DNA of 64,000 nucleotides. Source: Pseudomonas sp. MYb60 (GTDB lineage: Bacteria > Pseudomonadota > Gammaproteobacteria > Pseudomonadales > Pseudomonadaceae). Location: the NCBI RefSeq assembly GCF_002979555.1, contig NZ_PCOZ01000001.1, positions 124,001 through 188,000 on the forward strand, in the 5' to 3' direction. Position numbers and translations under genes: made by a program. How positions within the stretch are numbered: position 1 is the stretch's first letter; every line of letters starts with the position of its first letter. Under the pieces are notes generated by a model that worked only from the letters and a program-made list of their open reading frames with translations, had not been told where the DNA came from and made no database searches. This document shows positions 1-7,190 of this stretch, one piece after another.

Positions 1-282
1 ACCGGCCGCCATCACCCCGCCCATGGTCGCCGCGAGGCCGAATTGCTGCTTGGCGAGAATGATCGGGGTAATGAACGCAAAGCTCGACGCCAGGAAGACT
101 GGCACCTGGCGGCCCGTTACGACCTGGAACAACAACGTGCCCAGGCCGGCGGTGAACAATGCAACGTTTGGATCAAGACCTGTGATCAGCGGCATCAACA
201 CCAGCGCGCCAAATGCCACGAAGAGCATTTGTGCGCCAGACAGGATCTGGCGCCAAAGCGGGTCGTTGAATTCATCCTGCAT
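1..282 (-). CDS. uraA: Uracil permease (NCS2 family), 5' part only
   Basis: This is the N-terminal 94 residues of a nucleobase:cation symporter-2 protein that imports uracil across the inner membrane; the rest lies beyond the left window edge. The translation starts MQDEFNDPLWRQILSGAQM and continues into hydrophobic segments with the family signature QMLFVAFGALVLMPLITGLDP. The ATG lies two bases after the upp stop codon, so the two genes form a salvage operon: uracil is imported, then converted to UMP. The assignment to UraA rather than another NCS2 member (xanthine or uric acid type) rests on the N-terminal similarity and on linkage to upp. Confidence 0.88.
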   Translation of the reverse strand, partial: MQDEFNDPLWRQILSGAQMLFVAFGALVLMPLITGLDPNVALFTAGLGTLLFQVVTGRQVPVFLASSFAFITPIILAKQQFGLAATMGGVMAAG

Positions 283-284
283 GG

Positions 285-923
285 TCACGCGTCCTTCTGC
301 TTGGTGCCGAAGATCTTGTCACCGGCATCGCCCAGGCCTGGGATGATGTAGCCGTGTTCGTTCAGGCGCTCATCGATGGAAGCGGTGTAGATCTGCACAT
401 CCGGGTGCGCCTTCTCGACCGCGGCGATGCCTTCTGGCGCGGCCACCAGCACCATGGCGCGGATGTCCTTGCAACCGGCCTTTTTCAACAGGTCGATGGT
501 GGCAACCATGGAGCTGCCGGTGGCGAGCATCGGGTCGATGATCATCGCCAGGCGCTCGTCGATTTCCGGGACGAGTTTTTCCAGGTAGGTGTGGGCCTCC
601 AGCGTCTCTTCGTTGCGGGCCACGCCCACGGCGCTGACCTTGGCGCCCGGGATCAGGCTGAGGACGCCTTCGAGCATGCCGATACCGGCGCGCAGGATCG
701 GGACCACGGTGATTTTCTTACCGGCGATTTTCTCCACCTGGACGGGACCGGCCCAACCGGGGATCTCGTAGGTTTCCAGGGGTAAATCCTTGGTGGCTTC
801 GTAAGTGAGCAACGCTCCGACTTCCTGAGCAAGCTCACGGAAATTCTTCGTGCTAATGTCGGCGCGGCGCATAAGGCCGAGTTTGTGTCGGATCAGCGGG
901 TGGCGGATCTCGCGAGTGGGCAT
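285..923 (-). CDS. upp: Uracil phosphoribosyltransferase
   Basis: The 212-residue enzyme makes UMP from uracil and PRPP in the cytoplasm, the main pyrimidine salvage step. The protein begins [19 protein letters not shown], typical of bacterial Upp. It carries the PRPP-binding segment with acidic pair, [16 protein letters not shown] (around residues 128-143), and the C-terminal uracil-binding segment [17 protein letters not shown]. An in-frame ATG eight codons upstream (947) would add MPAAGAFP; I chose 923 because it matches the family length and N-terminus. It is followed by uraA in the same direction. The leader contains a 12-bp palindrome and a seven-T run before the start codon. Confidence 0.97.
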   Translation of the reverse strand: MPTREIRHPLIRHKLGLMRRADISTKNFRELAQEVGALLTYEATKDLPLETYEIPGWAGPVQVEKIAGKKITVVPILRAGIGMLEGVLSLIPGAKVSAVGVARNEETLEAHTYLEKLVPEIDERLAMIIDPMLATGSSMVATIDLLKKAGCKDIRAMVLVAAPEGIAAVEKAHPDVQIYTASIDERLNEHGYIIPGLGDAGDKIFGTKQKDA

Positions 924-958
924 GGGAAAGGCTCCGGCGGCGGGCAAAAAAACCGGCC

Positions 959-970
959 TAGATTAATCTA
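959..970. repeat. 12-bp palindrome in the upp leader
   Basis: TAGATTAATCTA is a perfect palindrome between the divergent upp and hpt genes. On the upp strand it is followed by GGCCGG and a run of seven T residues, then the upp start codon about 25 bases later. It could be an operator or part of a leader hairpin; no regulator is identified. Confidence 0.4.
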
Positions 971-1087
971 TCCGAGGGTGTTGTCCTATAGACATCTAGT
1001 ACGTTAGTCCATTAGCGCTTGATCGGAGCGCACGAGAAGCGTACCTTCGCCCGCTTTTCTTGCCACAGCACCCCCTTGGAGAGCGCC

Positions 1088-1645
1088 ATGTCCGCTGATC
1101 TCGAGCATATCCGTCAAATCATGCGCGAGGCTGACTGCCTGTACACCGAAGCGCAAGTCGAAGAGGCGATCGCCAAGGTCGGCGCACACATCACCCGCGA
1201 AATGGCCGACACCAACCCGGTGGTTTTCTGCGTAATGAACGGTGGCCTGATCTTCGCCGGCAAATTGCTGACCCATCTGCAATTCCCGTTGGAAGCGTCC
1301 TACCTGCACGCCACCCGCTACCGCAACGAAACCAGCGGCGGCGACCTGTTCTGGAAAGCCAAGCCGGAAGTGTCGTTCATCGACCGCGACGTGCTGATCA
1401 TCGACGACATCCTCGACGAAGGTCACACCCTGGGCGCGATCATCGACTTCTGCAAACACGCCGGCGCGCGCAAAGTGCACACCGCCGTGCTGATCGACAA
1501 AGACCACGACCGCAAGGCCCGCCCCGAGTTGAAAGCCGATTTCGTCGGCCTGCCCTGCATCGACCGCTACATCTTCGGTTACGGCATGGACTACAAAGGC
1601 TACTGGCGCAATGCCAATGGCATCTACGCTGTCAAAGGGATGTAA
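1088..1645 (+). CDS. hpt: Hypoxanthine-guanine phosphoribosyltransferase
   Basis: This 185-residue type I phosphoribosyltransferase converts hypoxanthine or guanine plus PRPP to IMP or GMP. The signature PRPP loop VLIIDDILDEGHTLGAI (around residues 100-116) is intact, and VVFCVMNGGLIFAGKLL near residue 50 matches the family's second loop. An in-frame ATG at 1019 lies in the intergenic region and lacks similarity; the ATG at 1088 follows GGAGAGCGCC and gives the usual N-terminus MSADLEHIRQIM. It is divergent from upp, so purine and pyrimidine salvage genes share one control region. The next gene, a cupin, begins three bases after its stop and is probably co-transcribed. Confidence 0.93.
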   Translation: MSADLEHIRQIMREADCLYTEAQVEEAIAKVGAHITREMADTNPVVFCVMNGGLIFAGKLLTHLQFPLEASYLHATRYRNETSGGDLFWKAKPEVSFIDRDVLIIDDILDEGHTLGAIIDFCKHAGARKVHTAVLIDKDHDRKARPELKADFVGLPCIDRYIFGYGMDYKGYWRNANGIYAVKGM

Positions 1646-1648
1646 GCC

Positions 1649-2116
1649 ATGACCCGTTTTCTTGATCAGACGCTGTTTGCCGAACTGGCCGAGAAAGCGG
1701 GCGCCAGCCCCCGTGGCCGGCATCATCACAACTTTCACCAGATGGAAGAACCCTGCCATCGCCTGGCGGTGGGCCTGCAACCGAACACATACGTGCCGCC
1801 CCATCGGCATTTGAGTGCGGACAAGGCAGAAACCTTGCTGGTGCTGCAGGGCAGCCTGGGCTTATTGGTGTTCAGCGACACCGGTGAAGTGCTCGCCAAG
1901 CGGGTGATGCAGGCCGGCGGCGAGTGCTCCGGTGTCGATCTGCCCCCCGGCGTGTTCCACAGCCTGGTGGTGCTGGCGCCCGATACGGTGATGTTCGAAT
2001 GCAAGGCCGGGCCTTACCGGCCGGTAGGCGCCGGCGAACTGGCCGACTGGGCACCGCGCGAAGGCGATGCCGGCGTGGCCGAGTATCAACGCTGGATGCT
2101 TGCCCAGTTCGATTGA
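1649..2116 (+). CDS. WbuC-family cupin metalloprotein
   Basis: A 155-residue cytoplasmic protein with a single cupin barrel. The metal-binding cupin motif 1 appears as PPHRHLSADKAETLLVLQGSLGLLVF (residues 51-76) and motif 2 as DLPPGVFHSLVVL (around 98-110). The residues HH near 30 and the C-terminal AEYQRWM segment match the WbuC family, named from an O-antigen cluster gene of unproven role. The substrate is unknown. It lies three bases downstream of hpt and is likely translated from the same mRNA. Confidence 0.85.
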   Translation: MTRFLDQTLFAELAEKAGASPRGRHHHNFHQMEEPCHRLAVGLQPNTYVPPHRHLSADKAETLLVLQGSLGLLVFSDTGEVLAKRVMQAGGECSGVDLPPGVFHSLVVLAPDTVMFECKAGPYRPVGAGELADWAPREGDAGVAEYQRWMLAQFD

Positions 2117-2151
2117 GCTACAGTGCTGGGCCTATCTTGCCGGAGCGGCCC

Positions 2152-2637
2152 ATGAGCTTGTTGATTCGCACCTGCGCCGCCCTGGCGCTGACCCTCAGCC
2201 TTCCCCTCGCTGCGGCGCCTGCCGTGATGCACAGCCAGTTCCTGCCGCCGGACGACCTCACCCTGCGCGCCGAAACCCCGGACCAGCAGCAATTGCTGCA
2301 AGTCACCGAGTACGCGGTGGTGGTGGGCAACCAGCGCCAGTCCACCCAGCAGCCGATCCCGGTGACCTCGCCGTTGATGATCCGCCTCAAGGGCAAGCCC
2401 CTGAATAAAGGCGCGACCCTCAGCCAGGTGGTGCTCAATTTCGATGCCGAAAGCAAAAGCCTGAAAAAACCGGTTTACGACGAAAAGAGCAAGACCCTGA
2501 CCTTGTCCTACCCGGTGGCTCAGTACCGCGTGATTGTCGACTTGCTGCGCAATGACACCCTGTACGTGCAATTCCTCAGCTACGCCAATGGCCACATCTG
2601 GGCGGACTTGCACACCGGTGCCGTTCGCGCCAGGTAG
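2152..2637 (+). CDS. Conserved exported protein of unknown function
   Basis: A 161-residue protein with a cleavable signal peptide (LLIRTCAALALTLSLPLAAAPA, predicted cut near residue 22). The mature part is hydrophilic with beta-strand character (QVTEYAVVVGNQ, YRVIVDLLRNDTLYVQFLSY) and no cysteine or recognised motif. The start at 2152 is preceded by CCGGAGCGGCCC, a good ribosome-binding site; an earlier in-frame start inside the cupin gene is not credible. It lies 35 bases after the cupin gene on the same strand. I do not recognise a characterised homologue. Confidence 0.8.
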   Translation: MSLLIRTCAALALTLSLPLAAAPAVMHSQFLPPDDLTLRAETPDQQQLLQVTEYAVVVGNQRQSTQQPIPVTSPLMIRLKGKPLNKGATLSQVVLNFDAESKSLKKPVYDEKSKTLTLSYPVAQYRVIVDLLRNDTLYVQFLSYANGHIWADLHTGAVRAR

Positions 2638-2650
2638 CCAGAACACCGAA

Positions 2651-2691
2651 GATCCAAACGTGGGGGGGCAAGCCCCCTCCCACATTGGATC
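2651..2691. repeat. REP-like imperfect palindrome
   Basis: The 41-bp element reads from GATCCAA to TTGGATC, with a G-run/C-run stem around CAAG (GTGGGGGGG..CCCCCTCCCAC). It belongs to the same intergenic repeat family as the copies at 10611-10645 and 19680-19704, common in fluorescent Pseudomonas. It sits just after a gene end and may act in mRNA stability or as a weak terminator. Confidence 0.7.
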
Positions 2692-2766
2692 TCCAGCGCT
2701 TTCGAAGCCTGCGTCTCACAGGTAGACTTCAAACCCCGTGAAAATGTCTGCAGGCTGGAGTCGGTA

Positions 2767-3054
2767 ATGCGTAAAGATAAGAAACAGGTGATTGGTGACG
2801 AGATCGGCGACGATCAGATCAAGTTGTTCCTGGACTTCGAGCCGGTCGACGCGACTTCCCCGTCCCTGCACAAACTGATCAAGGCCTACCGTGGCCTGCG
2901 TATCGACGATTTCGAGCGGTTCCTGGGCTTCTTCAAGGAGGCCGGCCTGGACCTCGACGGCAAGGACGAGCATGGCCAGACCTTCGTCGACCTGATCAAG
3001 GACCAGCGCAACGCGGACGAGTACATCGAGCTGATCAACAACGCCCGCGGCTGA
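2767..3054 (+). CDS. PA4642-family conserved protein
   Basis: A 95-residue acidic cytoplasmic protein that starts MRKDKKQVIGDEIGDDQI and matches the small protein found next to mqo in pseudomonads (PA4642 type). It appears mostly helical, with the conserved segments IDDFERFLGFFKEAGLDLDGKDEHGQTF and DQRNADEYIELI. No catalytic motif is visible and no function is known. GGAGTCGGTA precedes the ATG. A strong rho-independent terminator follows within 20 bases, so this gene ends its transcription unit. Confidence 0.88.
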   Translation: MRKDKKQVIGDEIGDDQIKLFLDFEPVDATSPSLHKLIKAYRGLRIDDFERFLGFFKEAGLDLDGKDEHGQTFVDLIKDQRNADEYIELINNARG

Positions 3055-3073
3055 TTCTCCAAGACACAAAAAA

Positions 3074-3109
3074 AACGCCCCGTTCTCATCAAGAGAGCGG
3101 GGCGTTTTT
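3074..3109 (+). terminator. Rho-independent terminator
   Basis: A 14-bp stem with one imperfect pair (AACGCCCCGTTCTC / GAGAGCGGGGCGTT, five-base loop) is followed by TTTTT. The A-run on its left side means it could also act for the minus-strand mqo transcript. Confidence 0.92.
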
Positions 3110-3116
3110 GCTTTCT

Positions 3117-3220
3117 GCTGCAGGCGCGAGCTTGCTCGCGAAAAACCTGACGGCGCGGTGTTAATCCATATGCGCTGCGTTATCGTTGACGTTTTCCGCG
3201 AGCGGGCTCGCTTCTACAGG
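3117..3220. repeat. REPIN (inverted pair of REP sequences) overlapping mqo 3' end
   Basis: Two REP units in inverted orientation enclose about 50 bp. The left unit contains CGCGAGC-TT-GCTCGCG followed by AAAAACCTGACG. The right unit contains GTTATCGTTGACG then CGCGAGC-GG-GCTCGC and TTCTACAGG. The flanks (TTCGCGAGC, AACGTCAACGATAAC) are the conserved arms of P. fluorescens REPINs. The right unit lies inside the end of mqo and encodes its last 19 residues. Confidence 0.82.
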
Positions 3221-4699
3221 TTCAACCAGCTCCAGGCTGATGTTGTTCTGCGTGTTGATCTTGCGATACAACTCGGCGTCCGTTTCCAGGACCTTCTCCC
3301 GCGCCGGAAAAATTTCCTGCAGCTTGGCGGCCCATTCGCCGGCGGCTTTGCTTGGGAAGCACTTCTCGATCAATTCCAGCATGATCGAAACGGTCACCGA
3401 CGCACCCGGAGACGCGCCCAGCAGGGCGGCCAGCGAGCCGTCCTTGGCCGCGACCAGCTCAGTGCCAAATTGCAGCACGCCGCCTTTCTTCGGGTCTTTT
3501 TTGATGATCTGCACCCGCTGGCCGGCCACTTCCAGGCGCCAGTCTTCGGCTTTCGCCTCGGGGTAGAAGCGGCGCAGGGATTCCAGGCGTTGCTCCATGG
3601 ACTGGCGCACTTCACTGACCAGGTACTTGGTCAGGTCCATGTTGTCGCGGGCCACGGCCAGCATCGGGCCGAGGTTGCCGGCACGGATCGACATCGGCAG
3701 GTCGAGGAACGAGCCATGCTTGAGGAACTTGGTGGTAAAACCGGCGTATGGCCCGAACAGCAGGGATTTCTTGCCATCGACCACACGCGTGTCCAGGTGC
3801 GGCACGGACATTGGCGGTGAACCGACGGCGGCCTGGCTGTAGACCTTGGCCTGGTGGTGCTTGACCACTTCCGGGTTGTCGCAGCGCAGCCACTGGCCGC
3901 TGACCGGGAAGCCGCCGAAACCTTTGCTTTCTTCGATGCCCGAGGCTTGCAGCAGCGGCAGGGCCGCGCCGCCTGCGCCGAGGAACACGAACTTGGCATC
4001 GACTTCACGGCTGTTGCCGTTGTTGACGTCCTTGATGCTCACGGTCCAGCCGGCGCCGTTGCGCTTGAGGCCGGTGACACGCTTGCAGTACTTGACCTGG
4101 GCATCCGGCGAACTGGTGAGGTGACCCAGCAACTGGTTGGTCAGGGCGCCGAAGTTGACGTCGGTGCCGTTCATCACGCGGGTAGCGGCGATTTTTTCGT
4201 CGAGCGGGCGGCCCGGCATCATCAGCGGCATCCACTCGGCCATCTCAGTGCGGTCTTCGGTGTAGTGCATGTCCGAAAACGCGTGATGCTGGCTGAGGGA
4301 TTCAAAACGCTTCTTGAGGAAGGACACGCCTTTGTCGCCCTGCACGAAGCTCAGGTGCGGCACGGGGCTGATAAAGGACTTGGACGAGCCGAAGGTGCCC
4401 TTTTTGGTCAGGTACGCCCAGAACTGCTTCGACACCTCGAACTGGGTGTTGATGTGCACGGCTTTCTTGATGTCGATGGAGCCATCGGCGGCCTGAGGCG
4501 TGTAGTTCAGCTCACACAGCCCGGCGTGACCGGTGCCGGCGTTGTTCCACGGGTTGGAACTCTCCGCGGCACCCGAATCCATCAGCTCAACGACTTCCAG
4601 CTTGAGGCCGGGGTCGAGCTCTTTGAGCAATACGGCCAGGGTGGCACTCATGATGCCGGCCCCTACCAGTACTACATCGACTGCTTCGTTATGCGCCAT
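3161..4699 (-). CDS. mqo: Malate:quinone oxidoreductase
   Basis: A 512-residue FAD-dependent peripheral membrane enzyme that oxidises malate to oxaloacetate and passes electrons to ubiquinone, replacing or supplementing NAD-dependent malate dehydrogenase. The N-terminal dinucleotide-binding motif [17 protein letters not shown] (residues 9-25) and [23 protein letters not shown] (about 45-67) are typical of Mqo. The [23 protein letters not shown] block is also conserved. GGAG precedes the ATG by nine bases. The last 19 residues, from [16 protein letters not shown] to the stop, are encoded by a REP sequence and do not look like part of the core fold. A possible 58-codon reading frame ends at the base before the start codon. 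Confidence 0.96.
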   Translation of the reverse strand: MAHNEAVDVVLVGAGIMSATLAVLLKELDPGLKLEVVELMDSGAAESSNPWNNAGTGHAGLCELNYTPQAADGSIDIKKAVHINTQFEVSKQFWAYLTKKGTFGSSKSFISPVPHLSFVQGDKGVSFLKKRFESLSQHHAFSDMHYTEDRTEMAEWMPLMMPGRPLDEKIAATRVMNGTDVNFGALTNQLLGHLTSSPDAQVKYCKRVTGLKRNGAGWTVSIKDVNNGNSREVDAKFVFLGAGGAALPLLQASGIEESKGFGGFPVSGQWLRCDNPEVVKHHQAKVYSQAAVGSPPMSVPHLDTRVVDGKKSLLFGPYAGFTTKFLKHGSFLDLPMSIRAGNLGPMLAVARDNMDLTKYLVSEVRQSMEQRLESLRRFYPEAKAEDWRLEVAGQRVQIIKKDPKKGGVLQFGTELVAAKDGSLAALLGASPGASVTVSIMLELIEKCFPSKAAGEWAAKLQEIFPAREKVLETDAELYRKINTQNNISLELVEPVEASPLAENVNDNAAHMD

Positions 4700-4876
4700 T
4701 TAACGCGTCTCCAAAATCTGCAGCACCCAATTGACGGCATGGCTGCCAGGAGTGACGGGGCGATTCACGTGTTGCCCCAGGTTACCCATGGCCAGGATCG
4801 CCATGTCCGATTCGCAATTCTTTGCAACTTCAGCACACGCTTCCTGCCGGGCCAATCCGCCTATGAACGCATTCAT
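4700..4876 (-). CDS. Possible small ORF abutting mqo
   Basis: A 58-codon frame starts at an ATG preceded by CAGGCGCTC and ends with TAA immediately before the mqo ATG, with no gap. Codon third positions in its second half are largely G or C, as in real genes here, and the translation ends AVNWVLQILETR. The SD for mqo (GGAG) lies inside its last codons, an arrangement that permits translational coupling. No homologue is recognised, and the frame may be chance. Confidence 0.3.
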   Translation of the reverse strand: MNAFIGGLARQEACAEVAKNCESDMAILAMGNLGQHVNRPVTPGSHAVNWVLQILETR

Positions 4877-5418
4877 GAGCGCCTGTGGCAATTCGACTTA
4901 TGGTCAAAGCGTGCGATTTGTGCAACCAATCCGTAGCGGACAGGCTCAAGCTCCGGTGTTTGAGGAGTGCTCGGTCCTGTGTGGTTGGGCTGTTAAAGAC
5001 GCTGATGGTGCTGATACACACGCCAAACTATTCATTTGCTCGCCACACTCTTGTGAAGTTGTGAAAACCCGTTTTTTTCACGCTCTTTTGAAGACGTGAA
5101 CCTCAAAAAAGGGCTGCCCCGGCCTGGCACCTGGCCCTTCACCGACACGCGGCAATACGGGCAAACAACTCAAGTGGCCGAGCGCAATGGCAGCTCTGGC
5201 AGATTCGGCAAAGAAGGGTGGTTTGCAAAGGAAACAGCAAGCGCGCCAGCTTCACTCGATCTGTGTGGGCGGCTCTCTGTGGGCGATTTTGGGGTTAATG
5301 CCAGGGCATTAACGATGCTGCGGGGCCCGATCAGGAGACGTCCTTATAATCGGGGGGAGATTGTAGCGAAGAACGTCAGGGAAATGGGCGTGTTTTATGA
5401 CTTTTATTAGGTCTACGG
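4877..5418. other. Intergenic region upstream of mqo
   Basis: About 540 bp with no convincing gene on either strand. It is less GC-rich than its surroundings and contains an imperfect 22-bp direct repeat at 5044-5065 and 5079-5100. A perfect TATAAT at 5345 lacks a good -35 partner. The mqo promoter is probably here but could not be placed. Confidence 0.5.
5044..5100 (+). repeat. Imperfect direct repeat, 35-bp period
   Basis: CACACTCTTGTGAAGTTG followed by TGAA (5044-5065) recurs as CACGCTCTTTTGAAGACG followed by TGAA (5079-5100), with 18 of 22 positions identical. The spacer contains AACCCGTTTTTTT. The period is roughly three helical turns plus a few bases. Confidence 0.6.
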
Positions 5419-5652
5419 TCAGGCGGCCAACGGCTGGTGGCGCAGCGACCGCGCTGGACGTGGGCTGACACGGGCGCGAGCGGGCAGTGGGCGGTGCATC
5501 CAGCTCAGGCGAATCTCGTCGATTTCCACCCAGCTGTCGCCCGCGGGAGGCTGGCTGCATTCCTTGAACGCCTGGCAACGGCCTTGAGCGTCGAGTCGGG
5601 CGAATTGGCGCAGGGCCGGCTTGCGGGTAAACAGGGACCAGAGAAAATGCAT
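5419..5652 (-). CDS. Small conserved-looking protein of unknown function
   Basis: A 77-residue basic protein beginning MHFLWSLFTRKPALRQFARLD, with a cysteine pair (CQAFKEC) near residue 31 and a WVEIDEIRLSWMHRPLP segment. The ATG is preceded at nine bases by AGGAGG, a perfect Shine-Dalgarno sequence, which is strong support for translation. An upstream extension in the same frame lacks such a site. No domain or function is recognised. It is divergent from the YajG-type lipoprotein gene. Confidence 0.72.
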   Translation of the reverse strand: MHFLWSLFTRKPALRQFARLDAQGRCQAFKECSQPPAGDSWVEIDEIRLSWMHRPLPARARVSPRPARSLRHQPLAA

Positions 5653-5845
5653 GGCGATCAACCTCCTGAGATTGTCGACAAGCTTGCCTGCCTGGCATGA
5701 CGCGTCGATGTATCGGGTGTGACATATCGGTGACATCGAACCGCCACACCCCGCGCAGGTCTGAGGTTGTAACTGGACTGGTTACCGACAGTGGCGCACC
5801 GCTATACTGCCGGCCTGTCGGTACCTGATTTCTGGAGAGAAGCGC

Positions 5846-6433
5846 ATGTTGCAACGCCTGTTGTTCGGTTTGATCACTGTGACCAGTTTGACGTTGGTTG
5901 GCTGCGCCAACAGCCCGCAACAACTGAGCCCTGCGCCGAAGATCACTACGCAGCTGGCGCCAGTGGGCCACGGCCAGCCGGTGTCGGTGCGGGTAGTCGA
6001 CGGGCGCCCGTCGCCGACCCTGGGCACGCGCGGTGGCCTGTACCCGGAAACTGCGCTGGTCTCGGTCAACGCCCAGGACGTGCTGCCCAAGCTGCAGGCC
6101 CAGGCTGAAGCCGCCGTGCGCCTGCTGGGCTTCACCCCCAGCCCCAATGCACCGGGCGCGCCGCAGTTGACCATCACCCTGGCCGAGCTGAAGTACCAGT
6201 CGCCCAAAGACGGCCTGTACGTGACCGAGGCGTCCATCGGCGCGACCTTCAAGTCCGACGTCACCGCCGGCACCCGTCGCTACAGTGGTCGCTATGGCGC
6301 TTCGTTGAACCAGCGTTTCGGCATGTCGCCAAACCAGGAAACCAACACCAAGCTGGTCAGCGACGTTCTCAGCGATGCGCTGACTCGTCTGTTCAAGGAC
6401 CCGAGCATCGGCTCGCTGCTCAGCTCGCAATAA
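5846..6433 (+). CDS. YajG-family outer-membrane lipoprotein
   Basis: A 195-residue predicted lipoprotein. The signal peptide MLQRLLFGLITVTSLTLVGCAN ends in a lipobox (LVGC, Cys20). The mature part matches the YajG family: VSVRVVDGRPSPTLGTRGG, then GFTPSPNAPGAPQLTITLAELKY, and LVSDVLSDALTRLFKDPSIGSLL at the C-terminus. The role of YajG proteins is not established. CTGGAGAGAAGCGC precedes the ATG and a TATACT -10-like box lies about 40 bases upstream. A rho-independent terminator follows. Confidence 0.88.
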   Translation: MLQRLLFGLITVTSLTLVGCANSPQQLSPAPKITTQLAPVGHGQPVSVRVVDGRPSPTLGTRGGLYPETALVSVNAQDVLPKLQAQAEAAVRLLGFTPSPNAPGAPQLTITLAELKYQSPKDGLYVTEASIGATFKSDVTAGTRRYSGRYGASLNQRFGMSPNQETNTKLVSDVLSDALTRLFKDPSIGSLLSSQ

Positions 6434-6447
6434 GCGCTGACGCAAAA

Positions 6448-6482
6448 AAAAACCGGACTCAGTGATGAGCCCGGTTTTTTTT
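6448..6482 (+). terminator. Rho-independent terminator after the YajG-type gene
   Basis: AAACCGGACTC and GAGCCCGGTTT form an 11-bp stem with one wobble or mismatch around AGTGAT, followed by eight T residues. The A-run before it allows bidirectional use with the converging gene at 6494-6703. Confidence 0.9.
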
Positions 6483-6493
6483 CGCCTTAAGCT

Positions 6494-6703
6494 TCACGCC
6501 GCGCTGTCGATACAGAAATCCAGCAAGCTCACTCCCGTCAGCAGATCCGCTTCCGGCAAGTCTGCATGCTGATGCCCGCCAAGGGCGCAATACACCAGCC
6601 AATGGCGGTCCTGGACGTTGAACGCCAGGCCACCGATCAGCGCTTCCTGCTCATCGCTCTGGGCAATTTGATACAGCCGATCCTGGTTCTGCGCGTGCAG
6701 CAT
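6494..6703 (-). CDS. Small conserved protein of unknown function
   Basis: A 69-residue acidic protein (MLHAQNQDRLYQIAQSDEQ...) with no signal peptide, membrane segment or known motif. CAGGAGCTTGTC precedes the ATG, a good ribosome-binding site. The sequence HWLVYCALGGHQHADLPEADLL is compatible with a small globular protein. It converges on the YajG-type gene and shares its terminator. Function unknown. Confidence 0.65.
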   Translation of the reverse strand: MLHAQNQDRLYQIAQSDEQEALIGGLAFNVQDRHWLVYCALGGHQHADLPEADLLTGVSLLDFCIDSAA

Positions 6704-6885
6704 GACAAGCTCCTGAATGTTCGAAGGGCAACAGAGTGGCTTGTTTAGGTGACGTTCAGGTGACGCCGTAAATTACCGGATACATTGGCCGTCCCTTGAG
6801 GGGGTGAAGGGGCTGCGCCTGGGGCCACTTGCATTCGAATGTGTATCAGAACCGATACAGCGACAGGATTTTACTGAGGTCTGCG

Positions 6886-7143
6886 ATGGCACTGCCTGCA
6901 CTATTGATCAATGTTGTTGCACTCGCCGTGGCCTGCCCAGGGGCGGCGCTGCTGTTCATCACCCGCCTGCGCGAACAACGCGCAATGGCCGAGTTGAGCG
7001 CACAAAGCGAGAACCGCGCGGTCGACCAGCCGATGTTGTTTCTGAATGTGCGCACCGAACGGGCGCATCGCTTGGCTTACCGCATCGGGTTCGCCTGTTT
7101 GGCGCTGGCGCTGGCCATCTCCTGGCTCAGCACCCACCTTTAA
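6886..7143 (+). CDS. Small inner-membrane protein
   Basis: An 85-residue protein with two predicted membrane helices (ALLINVVALAVACPGAALLFI near residues 4-24 and IGFACLALALAISWLS near residues 66-81), separated by a charged cytoplasmic or periplasmic loop. ACTGAGG lies six bases before the chosen ATG; a longer frame from 6829 has no such site. No family or function is recognised. Confidence 0.7.
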   Translation: MALPALLINVVALAVACPGAALLFITRLREQRAMAELSAQSENRAVDQPMLFLNVRTERAHRLAYRIGFACLALALAISWLSTHL

Positions 7144-7190
7144 AAACGCCACAAAACCAAGGTGGGAGCCACCCACCGTTTGATCGGTGT

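Noticed and set aside
5345-5350. Perfect TATAAT as a -10 element
   Set aside because: No acceptable -35 hexamer at 16-18 bp on either strand, so a promoter was not called.
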